Assembly: GCA_963575745.1 (NCBI GenBank)
Contig: CAUYUJ010017965.1
Span: forward strand, 187,728-215,227
Direction: 5' to 3'
From: Prorocentrum cordatum
Lineage: Eukaryota; Sar; Dinophyceae; Prorocentrales; Prorocentraceae
DNA: 27,500 nt
Below the pieces are notes generated by a model. The model had not been told where the DNA came from. It saw nothing but the letters and a program-made list of their open reading frames with translations, and ran no database searches. Within the stretch, counting starts at the first letter, position 1, and each line of letters starts with the position of its first letter. Below are positions 1-9,186 of the stretch, one piece after another. The translations under genes were made by a program, and so were the position numbers.

Positions 1-381
1 TGCCGATGTTTGTTGATGATTAGTTACTGCATAACTACACATACAATCACTATACATACAATTAATATGTTGAATCATGATGATGTTTCTTATCAGTATT
101 TCTCTTGTTCTTATCTTTATGATTATTCGAAACCCGCACAGTGGCAGTCCGCCAGCGGTCTGTTGCACTGCTTCCTCGCCGCGCAATTCTGCTCGAAGAG
201 CTGCGCCGGCGCCTGCCACGGGCGCCCAGCCCCGCACCGGCCGCCTCGAGGCCCCCTTAAGAAGCTCGCGCCGTGAAAGGTCACGACCGAAGGCTTCGAA
301 TACTCTTCGGCCTCTGGGGACCCTCGCCGGGCCCCGAGACCGTCAAAAAACAACTCGCGCTAAAAAACTAGCGCCCTGTGT
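1..381. other. Non-genic start of window
   Basis: The first ~140 bases are AT-rich and the rest turns abruptly GC-rich. Short open frames exist, but they overlap in several frames and none resembles a known protein. I see no repeat family member or RNA gene here. Confidence 0.5.
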
Positions 382-586
382 CGGGGATCTGCTGACCCGG
401 GTCATTCCAAGCCTGGGTCAGTCAGGCCTTGCAGGATCCTGCAAAACCCCTGCAGGATCCTCCAGGATCCTGCGCCCTAACCTGGGTCAGTGCACCCCTG
501 GCTCTGCAGGATCCAGCAAGATCCAGGGCTCTGACTAACCCCCGTTTGCATTGACCCCCGTCTCTTGAGCCCCGACTGGGGAAGGG
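382..586 (+). repeat. Dispersed GGATCC/CTGCAG-rich repeat, copy 1
   Basis: About 205 bp that aligns by eye along its whole length with 5775-6002. Shared landmarks in order are GGGGATCT, a CCCGGGTCA-type box, several TGCAGGATCCT words, CTCTG(G)CT and paired CCCCCGT boxes ending CCCGAC. The TGCAGGATCC words overlap into palindromes such as GGATCCTGCAGGATCC. A third copy lies at 22068-22374. No open frame is common to the copies, so this is a non-coding dispersed repeat of unknown class. Confidence 0.75.
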
Positions 587-691
587 GTTCTGTTGCTCCC
601 ATCGTACATAAGAACCACACCCAAAAACAGTGTCGAGCGAGTATCGCCTCCCAGGGCCTGACACGTTACTTTCTTGGTGCACAAGACGTGG

Positions 692-857
692 CGGCGCGCA
701 CAAGGGGGTAGGGGGAGGGGGGAAGGCTTCTTAGAAGGAGGCTGCTTCTTAGAAGGCGCCGGCCTTACATCTACAAAGAAGGCCCGCCCCTTCTAAGAAG
801 CAGGGGTGCTTCTAAGAAGCCTTCCCCCCTCCCCCATACCCCCTTTCTGCGCGAGGC
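692..857. mobile_element. Hairpin (fold-back) element, AGAAGG family, copy 1
   Basis: The two halves are imperfect inverted copies about 70 bases long. Reading inward from either end gives GCGCGCA, GGGGGTA, GGGGGAGGGGGGAAGG, CTTCTTAGAAG and a second TTCTTAGAAGG. The short loop lies near 765-778. The same design recurs at 11775-11946 and as a half-copy at 13051-13128, which shows a dispersed family. It has no coding capacity and no clear target duplication. MITE or fold-back is the best description. Confidence 0.75.
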
Positions 858-1070
858 CGGAAAACTCTTCCTGGTGATCAAGGCCAAAGGAGGTTCAACA
901 TCGTACCGAAGGGGTCGGTCGGGACTTCGGGGGGGCCCCGTATCGAAAGCACGAGGGCGTGGCATGTCTGGGGGCGCGCCCGCACCAGACAGGCGCGGGC
1001 CCGACGCGACCCGTCACGGCCCGCAGCGGCGGATCGGACGGGCCTGCGGCACACCGTGCGAAACAAGCTT

Positions 1071-1182
1071 CCCTGCTGCTCCTCCAACTCCTCCTCCTCC
1101 TCCTCCTCCTCCTCCTCCTCCTCCTCGGCCTCCTCCTCGGCCTCCTCCTCCTCCTCGGCCTCCTCGGCCTCCTCCTCCTCCT
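1071..1182 (+). repeat. CCT trinucleotide microsatellite
   Basis: A run of CTC/TCC triplets with regularly placed CTCGGC interruptions. It reads as polyproline, polyserine or polyleucine in the three forward frames. This explains the overlapping open frames here, which I do not call genes. Confidence 0.9.
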
Positions 1183-1257
1183 CAAGACATCAGCAATCAC
1201 AGAAGGATATTGGCCAATGGGCAGGTACTGGTATCAGCCTCGCATCCCTCATTGTAG

Positions 1258-2249
1258 AACGCAGGCAGCGTTATCAGCAAATTTATGGCGCCTGCGGTTG
1301 CTACACTTGAGGCCTTCCTCTCGACTCCCAAACACGTGCTTAGCATTCAGAGCAGTGTGATTGAATACGCACGTCTGGCGCTTCGGGAGGCTGCTACTGA
1401 ATGGCACACCATCCACCAACTGTCCATTCCGATATATCGGGTGTTTCAGCTTGGGAGAGTCCCCCCCTGCAATTGAAGGGGTATCAGAAATGGAGTCGTG
1501 AACCACATTGCCATGCTGCTGACTGGGGCTTTGTTCTTTACCATTTGGGCTGAGCGTGAAAGAGACAACAAGATCATTGATGCAGCCGGTCACCTCAAGG
1601 CACACGGTACACCATGGGCACATGGGTTCGAATCAGATGTGGCGGGCCTTCGCCAGCTGGGGGAGAAACACACAGAAAAACTCTACAACTGGGACTCCCG
1701 CCCTATGGCATCGTGCCACGACCAAGATTTGTCGGACTGGTTTGGACGCGCGGACATGACGCAGCTACGAGCTGCCACCTGGACGGTGAATGTGCCCCCA
1801 TTTCGGTTTCAGGTGCAAGGGCACCCTGCTGAACTCCTACAGGATCCTCGAGGCTTTGATGAACGGTGTAGCACACATGGCTGCGGCAAACATTTGCAAC
1901 ACATCAGCAACTCACAAGTCACTTACGTCAACAGCACGGGCCACAAAGTATATTGGGGCCCCTTACAAAGGACACTCATTGTTTTGTCTGTGCAGTTCTC
2001 GAAGCCTTAAACGTAGCATACAAACATCTGGTCATCTCGTTCCGCACTGGCATCTGCATCAGGTGGCGGTCGCACACGTTTCGTGAAGCCGGCGAAGACG
2101 ACACCACACCACTACGTGACTACACATGTGGGCTATGTAAAACGTCTGGGCTCGAAATGGATCATCTTCAGCAGCATCGCCGCGAACACTTTTGGAGGCC
2201 TGGAAATGGGCACAAACACCAACACAGGGGATCGCCTCCACAGGGATAA
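1258..2249 (+). pseudogene. Decayed zinc-finger coding remnant, possibly non-LTR retrotransposon tail
   Basis: Protein-like sequence runs in forward frame 1 from 1258 to about 1890, broken by TGA at 1474-1476, then continues in frame 3 to TAA at 2247-2249. The frame change falls inside a zinc finger. Cys codons at 1867 and 1882 are in frame 1, while Phe 1893, Leu 1911, His 1920 and His 1935 are in frame 3. One lost A in the AAA at 1888-1890 would explain this and gives C-x4-C-x3-F-x5-L-x2-H-x4-H exactly. Frame 3 then shows a C-x2-C...H...C cluster (about 1980-2055) and a second finger at 2121-2189, Y-x-C-x2-C-x12-H-x3-H with Gly at the usual Phe position. A C2H2 finger followed by a C2HC cluster is, from memory, typical of C-terminal regions of dinoflagellate LINE-like elements; that assignment is inference. 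No reverse transcriptase motif is visible upstream. A host zinc-finger gene fragment is the alternative. Confidence 0.55.
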
Positions 2250-3310
2250 GATGATCCTAGATGTTGTTGCTGGTGGCAGTAGTTCGGCCACCTTGGAAGC
2301 CCGAATGTTGCCACCATCACCGAGCTCGGGAGCATCTTCCCTCGGTGGAGGCACACCGCCGATCTTGGTGGTGGTGTCAACCTCTAGGCCTCCGACACTT
2401 CTCGATCTTACCTGTCGTACCTGATGCCAGAGGAAGCGGGCCACTGCCTCCGCTGCCGCTCCGGCCGCACCGGCAACGCTGGCAGCCTGCGCGGCTGCGC
2501 GCACACCGACAGGAGCGGCCGGCGGCCAGGGGGCAGCAGCCCTACAAGACTCGCCCCACACGGCCTCCAGCTGGCGCTCTCACCACGCGCATCACAGTGG
2601 AGGCCAGTCCACAACACACCTTCCACGAGAAACCCAACCCTGATCCCCCAGAACGTCCATTGATTTTTGGGGTGGGAGCGTCACGCCTTCCAAAACCCAG
2701 GAAACTCGGGAAACCCTGGAGGCAGGCAGTGTGTCTCTTGGCATGGCCCCCACTGTATCTGGCAGCCCTCTTGGCGGCGGGGCGCTACACCCTCGCTCAC
2801 TGCCAGCGCGGCAGCTTGAACGTCAAGCCGGCCAGCTCGCTCGCACCCCACAGGCTACAGCCAGCCGCCGTTCGCCCACTGGCAGCGGCTCGCCCCGGCC
2901 AGGGGCTGGCACCTCCCAGCCCGTGCTCGGGCAAACTATTCATCCCACCGGACCCGCACGCAGTCCCGTTACCGCGCCCGCTGTCAGACCTTCGACCACG
3001 ACGCTGACCCAAGTCTTTCCGCGCGCCGCTCCGCAGTCTCGCGCGCCGTCGACCTCTGGGCAGCCCCGCGCTTCGCCCCCTGCACTGTGCTCGCATCGCT
3101 TCAAGCAGACTCGTACACACAGTCATCAGCAGTAGCAGCAGCAGCCAGCAGTCTCTGAACCGGTCCCTAGCAGATGCGGTTCGATGCAGCGACGCTCGGT
3201 GCAGCGGGCAGGCTGATCTCTGGCTGATGATGTCAAGCACAGCAACTGGCAGAGAGCAAGTGATGGCAGGCGGCGGCACACGAGCAGACAGGAGCGCGTT
3301 TGTTTATGTT
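2250..3310. other. GC-rich sequence without recognisable gene
   Basis: A forward frame is open from 2261 to 3007 (248 codons), but it is rich in Pro, Arg, Ala and Leu, as any GC-rich stretch would be, and it shows no domain I recognise. A short CAG run sits at 3129-3142. The reverse strand is also open over 2133-2561, again without a recognisable motif. I would not annotate a gene. Confidence 0.45.
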
Positions 3311-3415
3311 CGGCGATGACGGGCGTCATGGGGGGAGGGAGTGAGGGGGGGTATGACGTAACGCCCCCCCCCCCGCCGTGTGGCTCCGGCACCGCAGCCG
3401 CGCCCGCGCGCGCGA

Positions 3416-3438
3416 CGCGACGAGCGACGAGCGACGAG

Positions 3439-3468
<30 letters not shown>
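3416..3468 (+). repeat. CGA trinucleotide microsatellite, left
   Basis: GCGACGA units grade into pure CGA triplets. The approach sequence (CAGCCGCG, then CCGCGCGC, near 3395-3415) is repeated in the same orientation before the CGA tract at 4716-4808. Confidence 0.9.
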
Positions 3469-3469
<1 letters not shown>

Positions 3470-3489
3470 AGCAACATGTAGGTGGCGAT

Positions 3490-3800
3490 ATGCCCCACTG
3501 CGCCTGCGTACACCACAACCCTCGCGTGCACCACAGCGCGCGTGGATACCACAGCGCCTGCGTACACCGCAACAACCGTGTGCAACGCAGCGCATGTGTA
3601 CACCACAATGCTTGCGTACACTACAGTGCCGGCGTACATGTGTACACCGCAGCTACCATGTGCAACACAGCGCCTGTGTACACCACAATGCTTGCGTGCA
3701 CCGCAGCGCCTGTGCACGCCACATCGCGTGTATACACCTCAAAATCCGCGTGCAACGCAGCGCTGGTGTACACCACAACGCCTGCGTGCATAGGACAGGT
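3490..3800 (+). repeat. 18-bp minisatellite, forward arm
   Basis: Degenerate tandem units of about 18 bases, such as GCCTGCGTACACCACAAC. The period is a multiple of three, so hexapeptide-like repeats run without stops through several frames. This accounts for the multiple overlapping open frames. The reverse-complement array lies at 4242-4522. Confidence 0.8.
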
Positions 3801-3885
3801 AGAAGGAGCATGTACGTGAGGGTCTGCTGCGGACAACTAAACGCCACGCCAGGAATGTGCTGATAATCGACTGCGACATTCTTCC

Positions 3886-4024
3886 CTCCTCCCTCCTCCT
3901 CCACCTCCACCACCTTGTCCTCCTCCTCCTCCTCCTCCTCCTCCTCCTCCTCCTCCTCTTCTTCTTCCTCCTCGTCCTCCTCATCCTCCTCCTCCTCCTC
4001 CTCCTCCTCTTCCTCCTCCTCCTT
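3886..4024 (+). repeat. CCT pyrimidine tract
   Basis: Almost pure C/T sequence with CTC as the dominant triplet. It reads as polyserine or polyleucine forward and polyglutamate on the reverse strand. It sits between the two minisatellite arms. Confidence 0.9.
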
Positions 4025-4241
4025 ACCCCCTGTCGTGCGGGTTGGCGCTACAGCGCACGTGCGCATCTCAGCGCGCACCGCACAATGGTCGATTGAATCG
4101 GTCCACTTGGTTCTCGGACGGCCAATTTAGCTGGAGCCTCCTGGACGGAAATGGGAGGAGTTTGGGTGATGCGGGCGGACTCGGAAGGACTCGCCATTTT
4201 GTCATAAGGATTCGTTGTAACATTATATATACAACTGCGGC

Positions 4242-4522
4242 TCTGTGTTGCACACGGTTGCTGTGGTGCACACAAGCGCCGTGGTGTACACAGGCACTGC
4301 AATGCACGCAGGCATTGTGGTGTACACTGGTGCTGTGTTGCACACGGCTGATGTGGTGTACGCAAGCGCTGTGGTGTGCACAACAGTTGTTGTGCCTGCG
4401 GGCACGGTGGCACAAACTAAGGCAGTGTTGCACGCGGCTGCTGTGGTGTACATAGGCTGTGTGGTGTACACGAGCGCTGTGGTGCACGCAAGCACTGTGG
4501 TGTACACAGGCGTTGTGGTGCA
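4242..4522 (-). repeat. 18-bp minisatellite, inverted arm
   Basis: Units such as GTGGTGTACACAGGCGCT are the reverse complement of the 3490-3800 array, at the same 18-base period and with similar divergence. The array ends next to the perfect inverse of the sequence that begins the left arm. Confidence 0.8.
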
Positions 4523-4715
4523 AATCGCCACCTACATGCTGGCACGATCCGTCATCCGTCATTCCCAGGCATTCCCACACGCCGCCGGCGCGAAACGTGA
4601 CGACATCGACCCCCTCCACCCCCCCCTAGATGATTGCCGTCATTGGCCCGGGATAAAAAACAGGCTTCAGCCGCGTCCGCGCGCACGACGACTATGAGCG
4701 ACAAGCGACAACCCA

Positions 4716-4746
4716 CGAGCGACGACGACGACGACGACGACGAGCC

Positions 4747-4808
<62 letters not shown>
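4716..4808 (+). repeat. CGA trinucleotide microsatellite, right
   Basis: About 28 CGA triplets with one CCA-containing break near 4745. It encodes poly-Arg, poly-Asp or poly-Thr depending on frame. Confidence 0.9.
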
Positions 4809-4957
4809 TGCGGACCAGACTCCTACTATGCGGATTCCTACGCGGACACCTGCGCGGATCCCAAAACGCACGGCGGCAGTGCCCGGAGCGCACTGGCGGG
4901 GGGGGGAGCGTTACGTCATGGGGGGGGGGGGGGGGCGGGGACCATGACGCCCGTCAT

Positions 4958-5536
4958 GCCCCAAGCAATAAAGAAACGGGCTCCAGCGGCAGCGGGGCGG
5001 CAGAGGCGAGAGATCCCGCCCCGCGGGTGTGCGCACCGCTCGCCCGCCGCTGTGGCCGATGGCGAGCGCGCACACCAGCCGCCTGCGGAAGCCGCAGACG
5101 CCTCCCCCGTCCTCTCGTGTACTGTTTCCCATGCCGCGCACAGTCAACAACTGGTAGGAGGCAGCATCGAGGGAGCACGCAGGAGGGGTGGCAAGGCGGA
5201 TAAAGGAAGGAGAGCCTTGCCGCCACACTCACCCTGCCTGCGAGTATACAGGGGAGACTCGGGCCCAGCCTCCTCTCAGCAAAGCTCCTGACCCACTCGT
5301 GCCCTCTGCCTCCCCCCCCCCACGTTCCTCTTCGCCACAGCGGTCGCCCCACGCGCCTCAGCCTTGCCCCACACATGTCAGCATCAGCCTCAGCGGTCGC
5401 TCCGGAGACTCGGGCTCACCCACGTTTTTTCGCTACCCCCTATCCGACTCAAGGGGACGTGCCCGAAAGCATTTCGCGCACCGCAGAGGGTGCCGAAACA
5501 GTGACTGCTCGAAGTGCTGGCGAAGTGCCCAATCAG
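4958..5536. other. GC-rich sequence without recognisable gene
   Basis: Several frames are open on both strands, none with a recognisable domain. No repeat family member was recognised. An AATAAA word near 4968 has no supporting gene. Confidence 0.4.
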
Positions 5537-5538
5537 TA

Positions 5539-5710
5539 CAGTCAAAAACCCTAATAAGGACGCGCGGTAAGGACGCAAGACCCTTGGAAGCCGAAGTTGG
5601 GATTTGGGGGCGGCGGACGACGAAAACCTCAAGGACGCAAGAGCAAGGAAGAGCAAGGACGCAAGGGTACCCTGAGCAAAGTCGCGCGTCCTTCTTAGGG
5701 TTTTTGACTG
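5539..5710. mobile_element. Tc1/mariner-like MITE
   Basis: A 172-bp element with 28-bp terminal inverted repeats (5539-5566 and 5683-5710) that match at 27 of 28 positions. The ends begin CAGTCAAAAACCC. TA dinucleotides lie immediately outside both ends (5537-5538, 5711-5712). TA target duplication with CAGT-type ends is the signature of Tc1/mariner elements. The interior holds several AAGGACGCAAG-like words and no coding capacity, so it would depend on a transposase encoded elsewhere. High terminal identity suggests fairly recent insertion. Confidence 0.85.
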
Positions 5711-5774
5711 TATCCAGCATGGGTGCCCCAGCGGTTGCCCCACGCGCCAGCGAACTGTCCCTTCCGGGCCCCAT

Positions 5775-6002
5775 GCGGGGATCTCCTGGCCCGGGTCAAT
5801 CCAAACCCGGGTCAGCCAGGCCCTGCAGAATTTCTGCAAGATCCTGCAAACAAACCCGGGTGAATGCGAAGGATCCTCCAGGATCCTGCAGGATCCTGCA
5901 GCCAAGCCCGGGTCACTGCGACCCTGGCCCTGCAGGATCCTGCAAGATCGGGCGCTCTGGCTGACCCCCGTTTGCAGTGACCCCCGTCTCAGGGCTCCCG
6001 AC
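5775..6002 (+). repeat. Dispersed GGATCC/CTGCAG-rich repeat, copy 2
   Basis: The fullest copy of the family, sharing the landmark order of 382-586: GGGGATCT, CCCGGGTCA boxes, repeated TGCAGGATCC words, GCTCTGGCTGA and two CCCCCGT boxes, ending CCCGAC. It keeps an intact CTCTGGCTGACC junction, which serves as the empty-site reference for the interrupted third copy. Confidence 0.75.
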
Positions 6003-6117
6003 CCATTCCCAGATCCCGCCCCCCCCCCTCCCGGCGCCCTCTCCTCCCCCGCGGCCCTCGTCGGGGGGCAGCGGCCCCCGATCGCCCATTCGTCGCGGAT
6101 GGGGCCCGATAGCCTTA

Positions 6118-6238
6118 GGTCGGGCCCCCTTGGACGAAAAAATTATACCCCAAACATAGTTCAAACAATATTCAAAAAGTCGTCCCCAAACTAGTTTGAC
6201 TATTTTGGTATTCCTCCTGTAGAGGGACATGCCCGACC
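6118..6238. mobile_element. GGTCGGGC-ended MITE, copy 1
   Basis: A 121-bp element whose right end, CCTGTAGAGGGACATGCCCGACC, matches the inverted left end GGTCGGGC, although the left end is diverged after eight bases. The interior is AT-rich and contains GTTTGACTATTTT, also seen in the 20060-20212 copy. It is flanked by TTA on the left and TAA on the right, consistent with a TA target. It has no coding capacity. Other members are at 12010, 13574, 18561 and 20060. Confidence 0.75.
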
Positions 6239-6663
6239 TAACGATAGCCCGCCGGCCCACTCCGCCCAGGAAACTGCCGACGACCTGTCGGGTGCCTCTC
6301 GACGACCTGTCCGGAGCCTGTTCGCCACCAGGAGCCTGTCGACGACCTGGCGGCGATGCGTCGGCGACTCCGGCTTGATATTTCCCCCCTGGGCCGGTCT
6401 CCCCTGACGTTCCCCCTCATGCCCCCAGCTCCTCCAGTGAGGCCCGCCCGCATGCCTTCCAACCAGACCCATGAGTGGATTGCCAGCCTCCCGGAGCACG
6501 GGTCCAGGGATGGGCGAGCTAAGAGCTCAGCCCCTACATACAAGGACATGCATGCCATTGAAGGCATAAACGCTACACCCCTTCGACTCTTCCGTGCTCT
6601 CTCAAAGGCACCATGGACGCGCCAACTACTGCGGGGCTGGGAAGTGATGCTGGTCGGCCGTAA
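6239..6663. other. Unassigned sequence between MITE and pyrimidine tract
   Basis: A forward open frame begins at 6356 and continues into the pyrimidine tract. Its first ~100 codons have mixed composition but no motif I recognise. Two or three GACGACCTGTCGG-like words near 6275-6350 form a short local repeat. Confidence 0.35.
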
Positions 6664-7063
6664 CCCCCCTCCCCCTCCCCCTCCCCACCTCCCCCTCCCC
6701 CTCCCCCTCCCCTGCCCCTGCCCCTGCCCTGCCCCTCCCCCTCCCCTCCCCCTCCCCCCCCCGCCGCTACCCCTGCCCCTGCACCTGCCCCTGCCCTGCC
6801 CCTGCCCCTGCCCCTCCCCTCCCCTCCTCCTCCTCCTCCTCCTCGTCCTCTTCCTCCTCCTCTCCTCCTCTCCTCCTCCTCCCTCCTCCTCCTCCTCCTC
6901 CTCCTCCTCCTCCTCCTCCTCCTCCTCACCTCCTCCCTCCTCCTCCTCTCCTCCCTCCCCCCCTCCTCCTCCTCCTCCTCCTCCTCCCTCCCTCCCTCCC
7001 TCCCTCCCTCCCTCCCCCTCCCCCTCCCTCCCTCCCCCCTCCCCTCCCCTGCCCTCCCCTCCC
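6664..7063 (+). repeat. 400-bp polypyrimidine tract
   Basis: Nearly pure C/T, passing from CCCCTC and CCCCTG units through CTC triplets to CCCT units. Only a few purines interrupt it. Such a tract can adopt triplex structure, and its G-rich complement could form quadruplexes. It explains poly-Pro/Ser open frames forward and Arg/Gly-rich frames in reverse; I do not call these genes. Confidence 0.9.
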
Positions 7064-7226
7064 TCCTCGAGCCTCGGACCTCCTCGGGGCCCGCGGGCGG
7101 CGCCTCGTCGCGGCGCCCGGGCGCGCGCACATCCGCGGCCACGGCGCGGCGGTCATTGGCGCGCCCAAACCCCGCGGACGCGCCGCGGCTCGCGCTCGGA
7201 GCTCGGAGCTCCCGCCAGCGGGCGCG

Positions 7227-7316
<90 letters not shown>
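7227..7316 (+). repeat. CGT trinucleotide microsatellite
   Basis: About 29 uninterrupted CGT triplets, equivalent to ACG/CGA on the other strand. Purity suggests recent growth. Confidence 0.95.
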
Positions 7317-7385
7317 GGACACTGCTCCTACGAAGGCGCCAGCCTTGCAGCTGCACACAAGGCCCGCCCGTGGGCGTGGCGCTCG

Positions 7386-7466
7386 GTCCTCGATCCTCGC
7401 GCCGTGACATTGTCCGATCCTCGATCCTCGATCCTCGAACCTCGAAGCTCGATCCTCGATCCTCGC
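7386..7466 (+). repeat. CGATCCT short tandem repeat
   Basis: Seven-base units CGATCCT with a few variants such as CGAACCT and CGAAGCT. Open frames across it read as repeated Asp/Arg/Ser-containing peptides, which is a repeat effect. Confidence 0.8.
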
Positions 7467-7674
7467 TCGGTCGAGAAGACACGGGTCTTACGCGAGATGG
7501 CATAGCGACCTTGAGCCGCAGCTTGCGCGGGCCACCAGCCCGGCACCCCACATTGGAGACGAAGGCGCTTACGCGCGACCGTACGCTGGCAGCTTACGCG
7601 CCAATGCCGGCGCCGCCGACCACATTTCCTTTCGTCGCTCAAATCACGACGGGAGCTTTGGGCAATTTTCTTCG

Positions 7675-7850
7675 CATGGGGAAACCGGGTCCGAGGGAAA
7701 CGGGTCCTGGACCCTGGGGCCTTCCCCAAGAACGAGTTCTTCATCCTGGATCGTTCTCTGACAGTCCCAGGGCCTGTGGAGAGCCCCGGGAGCCCGCAAA
7801 CGGCGGAAAACCTGAGGACCCGTTCACCTCAGGACCCGTTTCCTCCATGG
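7675..7850. mobile_element. Possible fold-back element
   Basis: Arms of about 36 bases (7675-7710 and 7815-7850) are inverted copies at roughly 30 matching positions with small gaps, both built from two AACGGGTCC words. The enclosed 100 bp includes the near-palindrome AAGAACGAGTTCTT. No target duplication was seen. Confidence 0.45.
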
Positions 7851-8733
7851 CGACGTTCGGCCTCCGGGGGAGCCGCCCCGGGCCCTGAGGCCATCAGGGA
7901 AGCAGGTCGGGATGAGAAGCCAGGGTCGGGGAAGGGGACCAGACCTCGGGTGGGCCACAGCGTAAGACATCACGACGTCGGATGTCTGGCATCCTTGAAC
8001 CTCCATGGGCGGGTTTCACTGGGGGGGACCTCACTGGGGGGTGAAGAAAGGGGCCCTCAAGGGGCCCTTCAGGGAGGGCCCGTTGAGGAGCCAACAGGGG
8101 TCCAAATGGGGCCCGACAGGGCCCCTGTAGGGCCCCCTTCTTGGCCCCCCAATTCAGGCCACTCCCCCTAAACACCCGTCCGACCTCCATTCCCTCCATC
8201 CACCGCTCGATCCTGGGCGTCGGCAGCGAGACTGGGGCGGTTTGGCTTCTTCTCGCCCCCCAAGGGGGTGCAAGCGTGGGCAGCTCCGCCCAAGACAAGC
8301 TGAACTTCCGCTACCCCGGCGCCAGCGGCGAGTCCCACGCGGAGCGGCCCCGCCCAGGGGCGCGGCCTCTCGAGACTGCGACCTCCCAACCCGCTCGATC
8401 CTACATCCTCCATACTCGGAACGGGAGAGCGCAAACCACGCCGCCGCTCGTCCAGGAAGATCCCCCGCCTCCACGGCCGGAGCCGTCTCGGGAGCCCGAT
8501 CGGATGGACTGTGCGCACCGGGAGAGGCCTGGACAGCAGCGGCATCGGCACCGTCAACCCGAACGATAGGGACGCACGAGAAGGGTGCAAAGGGCCCTGG
8601 AAGGCCATGTCGACACTTCGCCAGCGGGGCCCGACCGGCGTCGGCGGCCAAGGACGGGCCGAAGGGGAAGGATGTAAGGGTGACCTTGGAAAGCCGCTCA
8701 GCCTTACTGTGCGGGTTGACTGTGCCTTTTTTT
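7851..8733. other. GC-rich sequence without recognisable gene
   Basis: Around 8030-8160 there is a dense cluster of GGGCCC words that could pair with one another. Elsewhere the sequence is mixed, and open frames on both strands have no recognised domain. Confidence 0.4.
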
Positions 8734-8892
8734 GAGGAGGCGATCGACTACAGAATTGATTGACCCCAGCGTTTTTCTCATCGAGTCATACGTATCATGC
8801 TCGTGGATGTACGATCACCCTACGAAGTGCTCATGGACTCGGCCAACAGATCAACTGTGGGGTGAATCAATTATGCAGTCGATCCCCTACTC
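8734..8892. mobile_element. Fold-back element with 36-bp arms
   Basis: The left arm 8734-8769 and right arm 8855-8892 are inverted copies at about 29 of 36 positions, sharing GATCGACT, AATTGATT and ACCCCA boxes. The 85-bp interior is unique. No clear target duplication. It is probably an older MITE or a fold-back sequence. Confidence 0.6.
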
Positions 8893-8929
8893 GACTTTTC
8901 GAACCCCCAGACATCCGACGATGGGTCTC

Positions 8930-9111
8930 CTTCCATCGGGCGTGTCTCGGCCTCCAGGGCCCGACACTGGGCCCCCAGGGGCCCACGAGAGGTGGGCACG
9001 AGGCCCAGACATCAGGCCCCACGGAGGGCGTCGCGGAAGCTCTGGGCAGGACGAGGCCAGGGCGAGGACAACATCGGGCGAGGACAAAGCGAGCATCTCC
9101 GAAGTCCAGAG
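8930..9111 (+). repeat. Dispersed ~180-bp module, copy 1
   Basis: Aligns with 11378-11563 over its whole length by eye, at high similarity. Landmarks are TTCCATSGGGCGTGT, GGCCTCCAGGGCCCGACAC, GGGCCCACGAGA, GGGCGTCGCGGAAGCTC and CATCTCCGAAGTCCAGAG. The last third also occurs at 18817-18927. It has no coding signal beyond GC-driven open frames. Confidence 0.8.
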
Positions 9112-9186
9112 GCTTGGTTTTTCCCCAAACAGCTTGCTGAACGGGGTGCTGTTGTGATAGAAGCTAATTCCGGCCGAGGGAAAGCT

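Larger units (their letters stand above)
3316..4957. mobile_element. Composite fold-back-like element with minisatellite arms
   Basis: The ends are inverted copies. The near-palindrome ATGACGGGCGTCAT (3316-3329), a G-rich tract and ATGACGTAACG followed by a C run (to about 3374) reappear inverted at 4898-4957. Inside, CATGTAGGTGGCGAT at 3475-3489 has its perfect inverse at 4524-4538, and 18-bp minisatellite arms extend inward from both. The centre is a CCT tract. The two CGA modules lie in direct, not inverted, orientation, so the structure is composite. No target duplication or transposase is visible. Confidence 0.55.

Noticed and set aside
874-1257. Polyproline protein
   Set aside because: Overlapping open frames across the CCT microsatellite; a repeat artefact.
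1624-1634. GGGTTCGAATC resembling a tRNA T-loop
   Set aside because: Flanking bases do not form the five-pair T stem and no acceptor, D or anticodon arms are found.
2261-3007. 248-codon forward open frame
   Set aside because: GC-rich composition alone predicts it; no motif and no supporting context.
4964-4975. AATAAA polyadenylation signal
   Set aside because: No upstream gene is supported and the word is common by chance.
5547-5554. AAACCCTAA telomere-like word
   Set aside because: Single occurrence inside a MITE terminal repeat, mirrored at the other end; not a telomeric array.
6356-7888. 510-codon forward open frame
   Set aside because: Most of it is the pyrimidine tract and CGT microsatellite read as Pro/Ser/Leu and Val runs; flanking parts have no recognisable domain.
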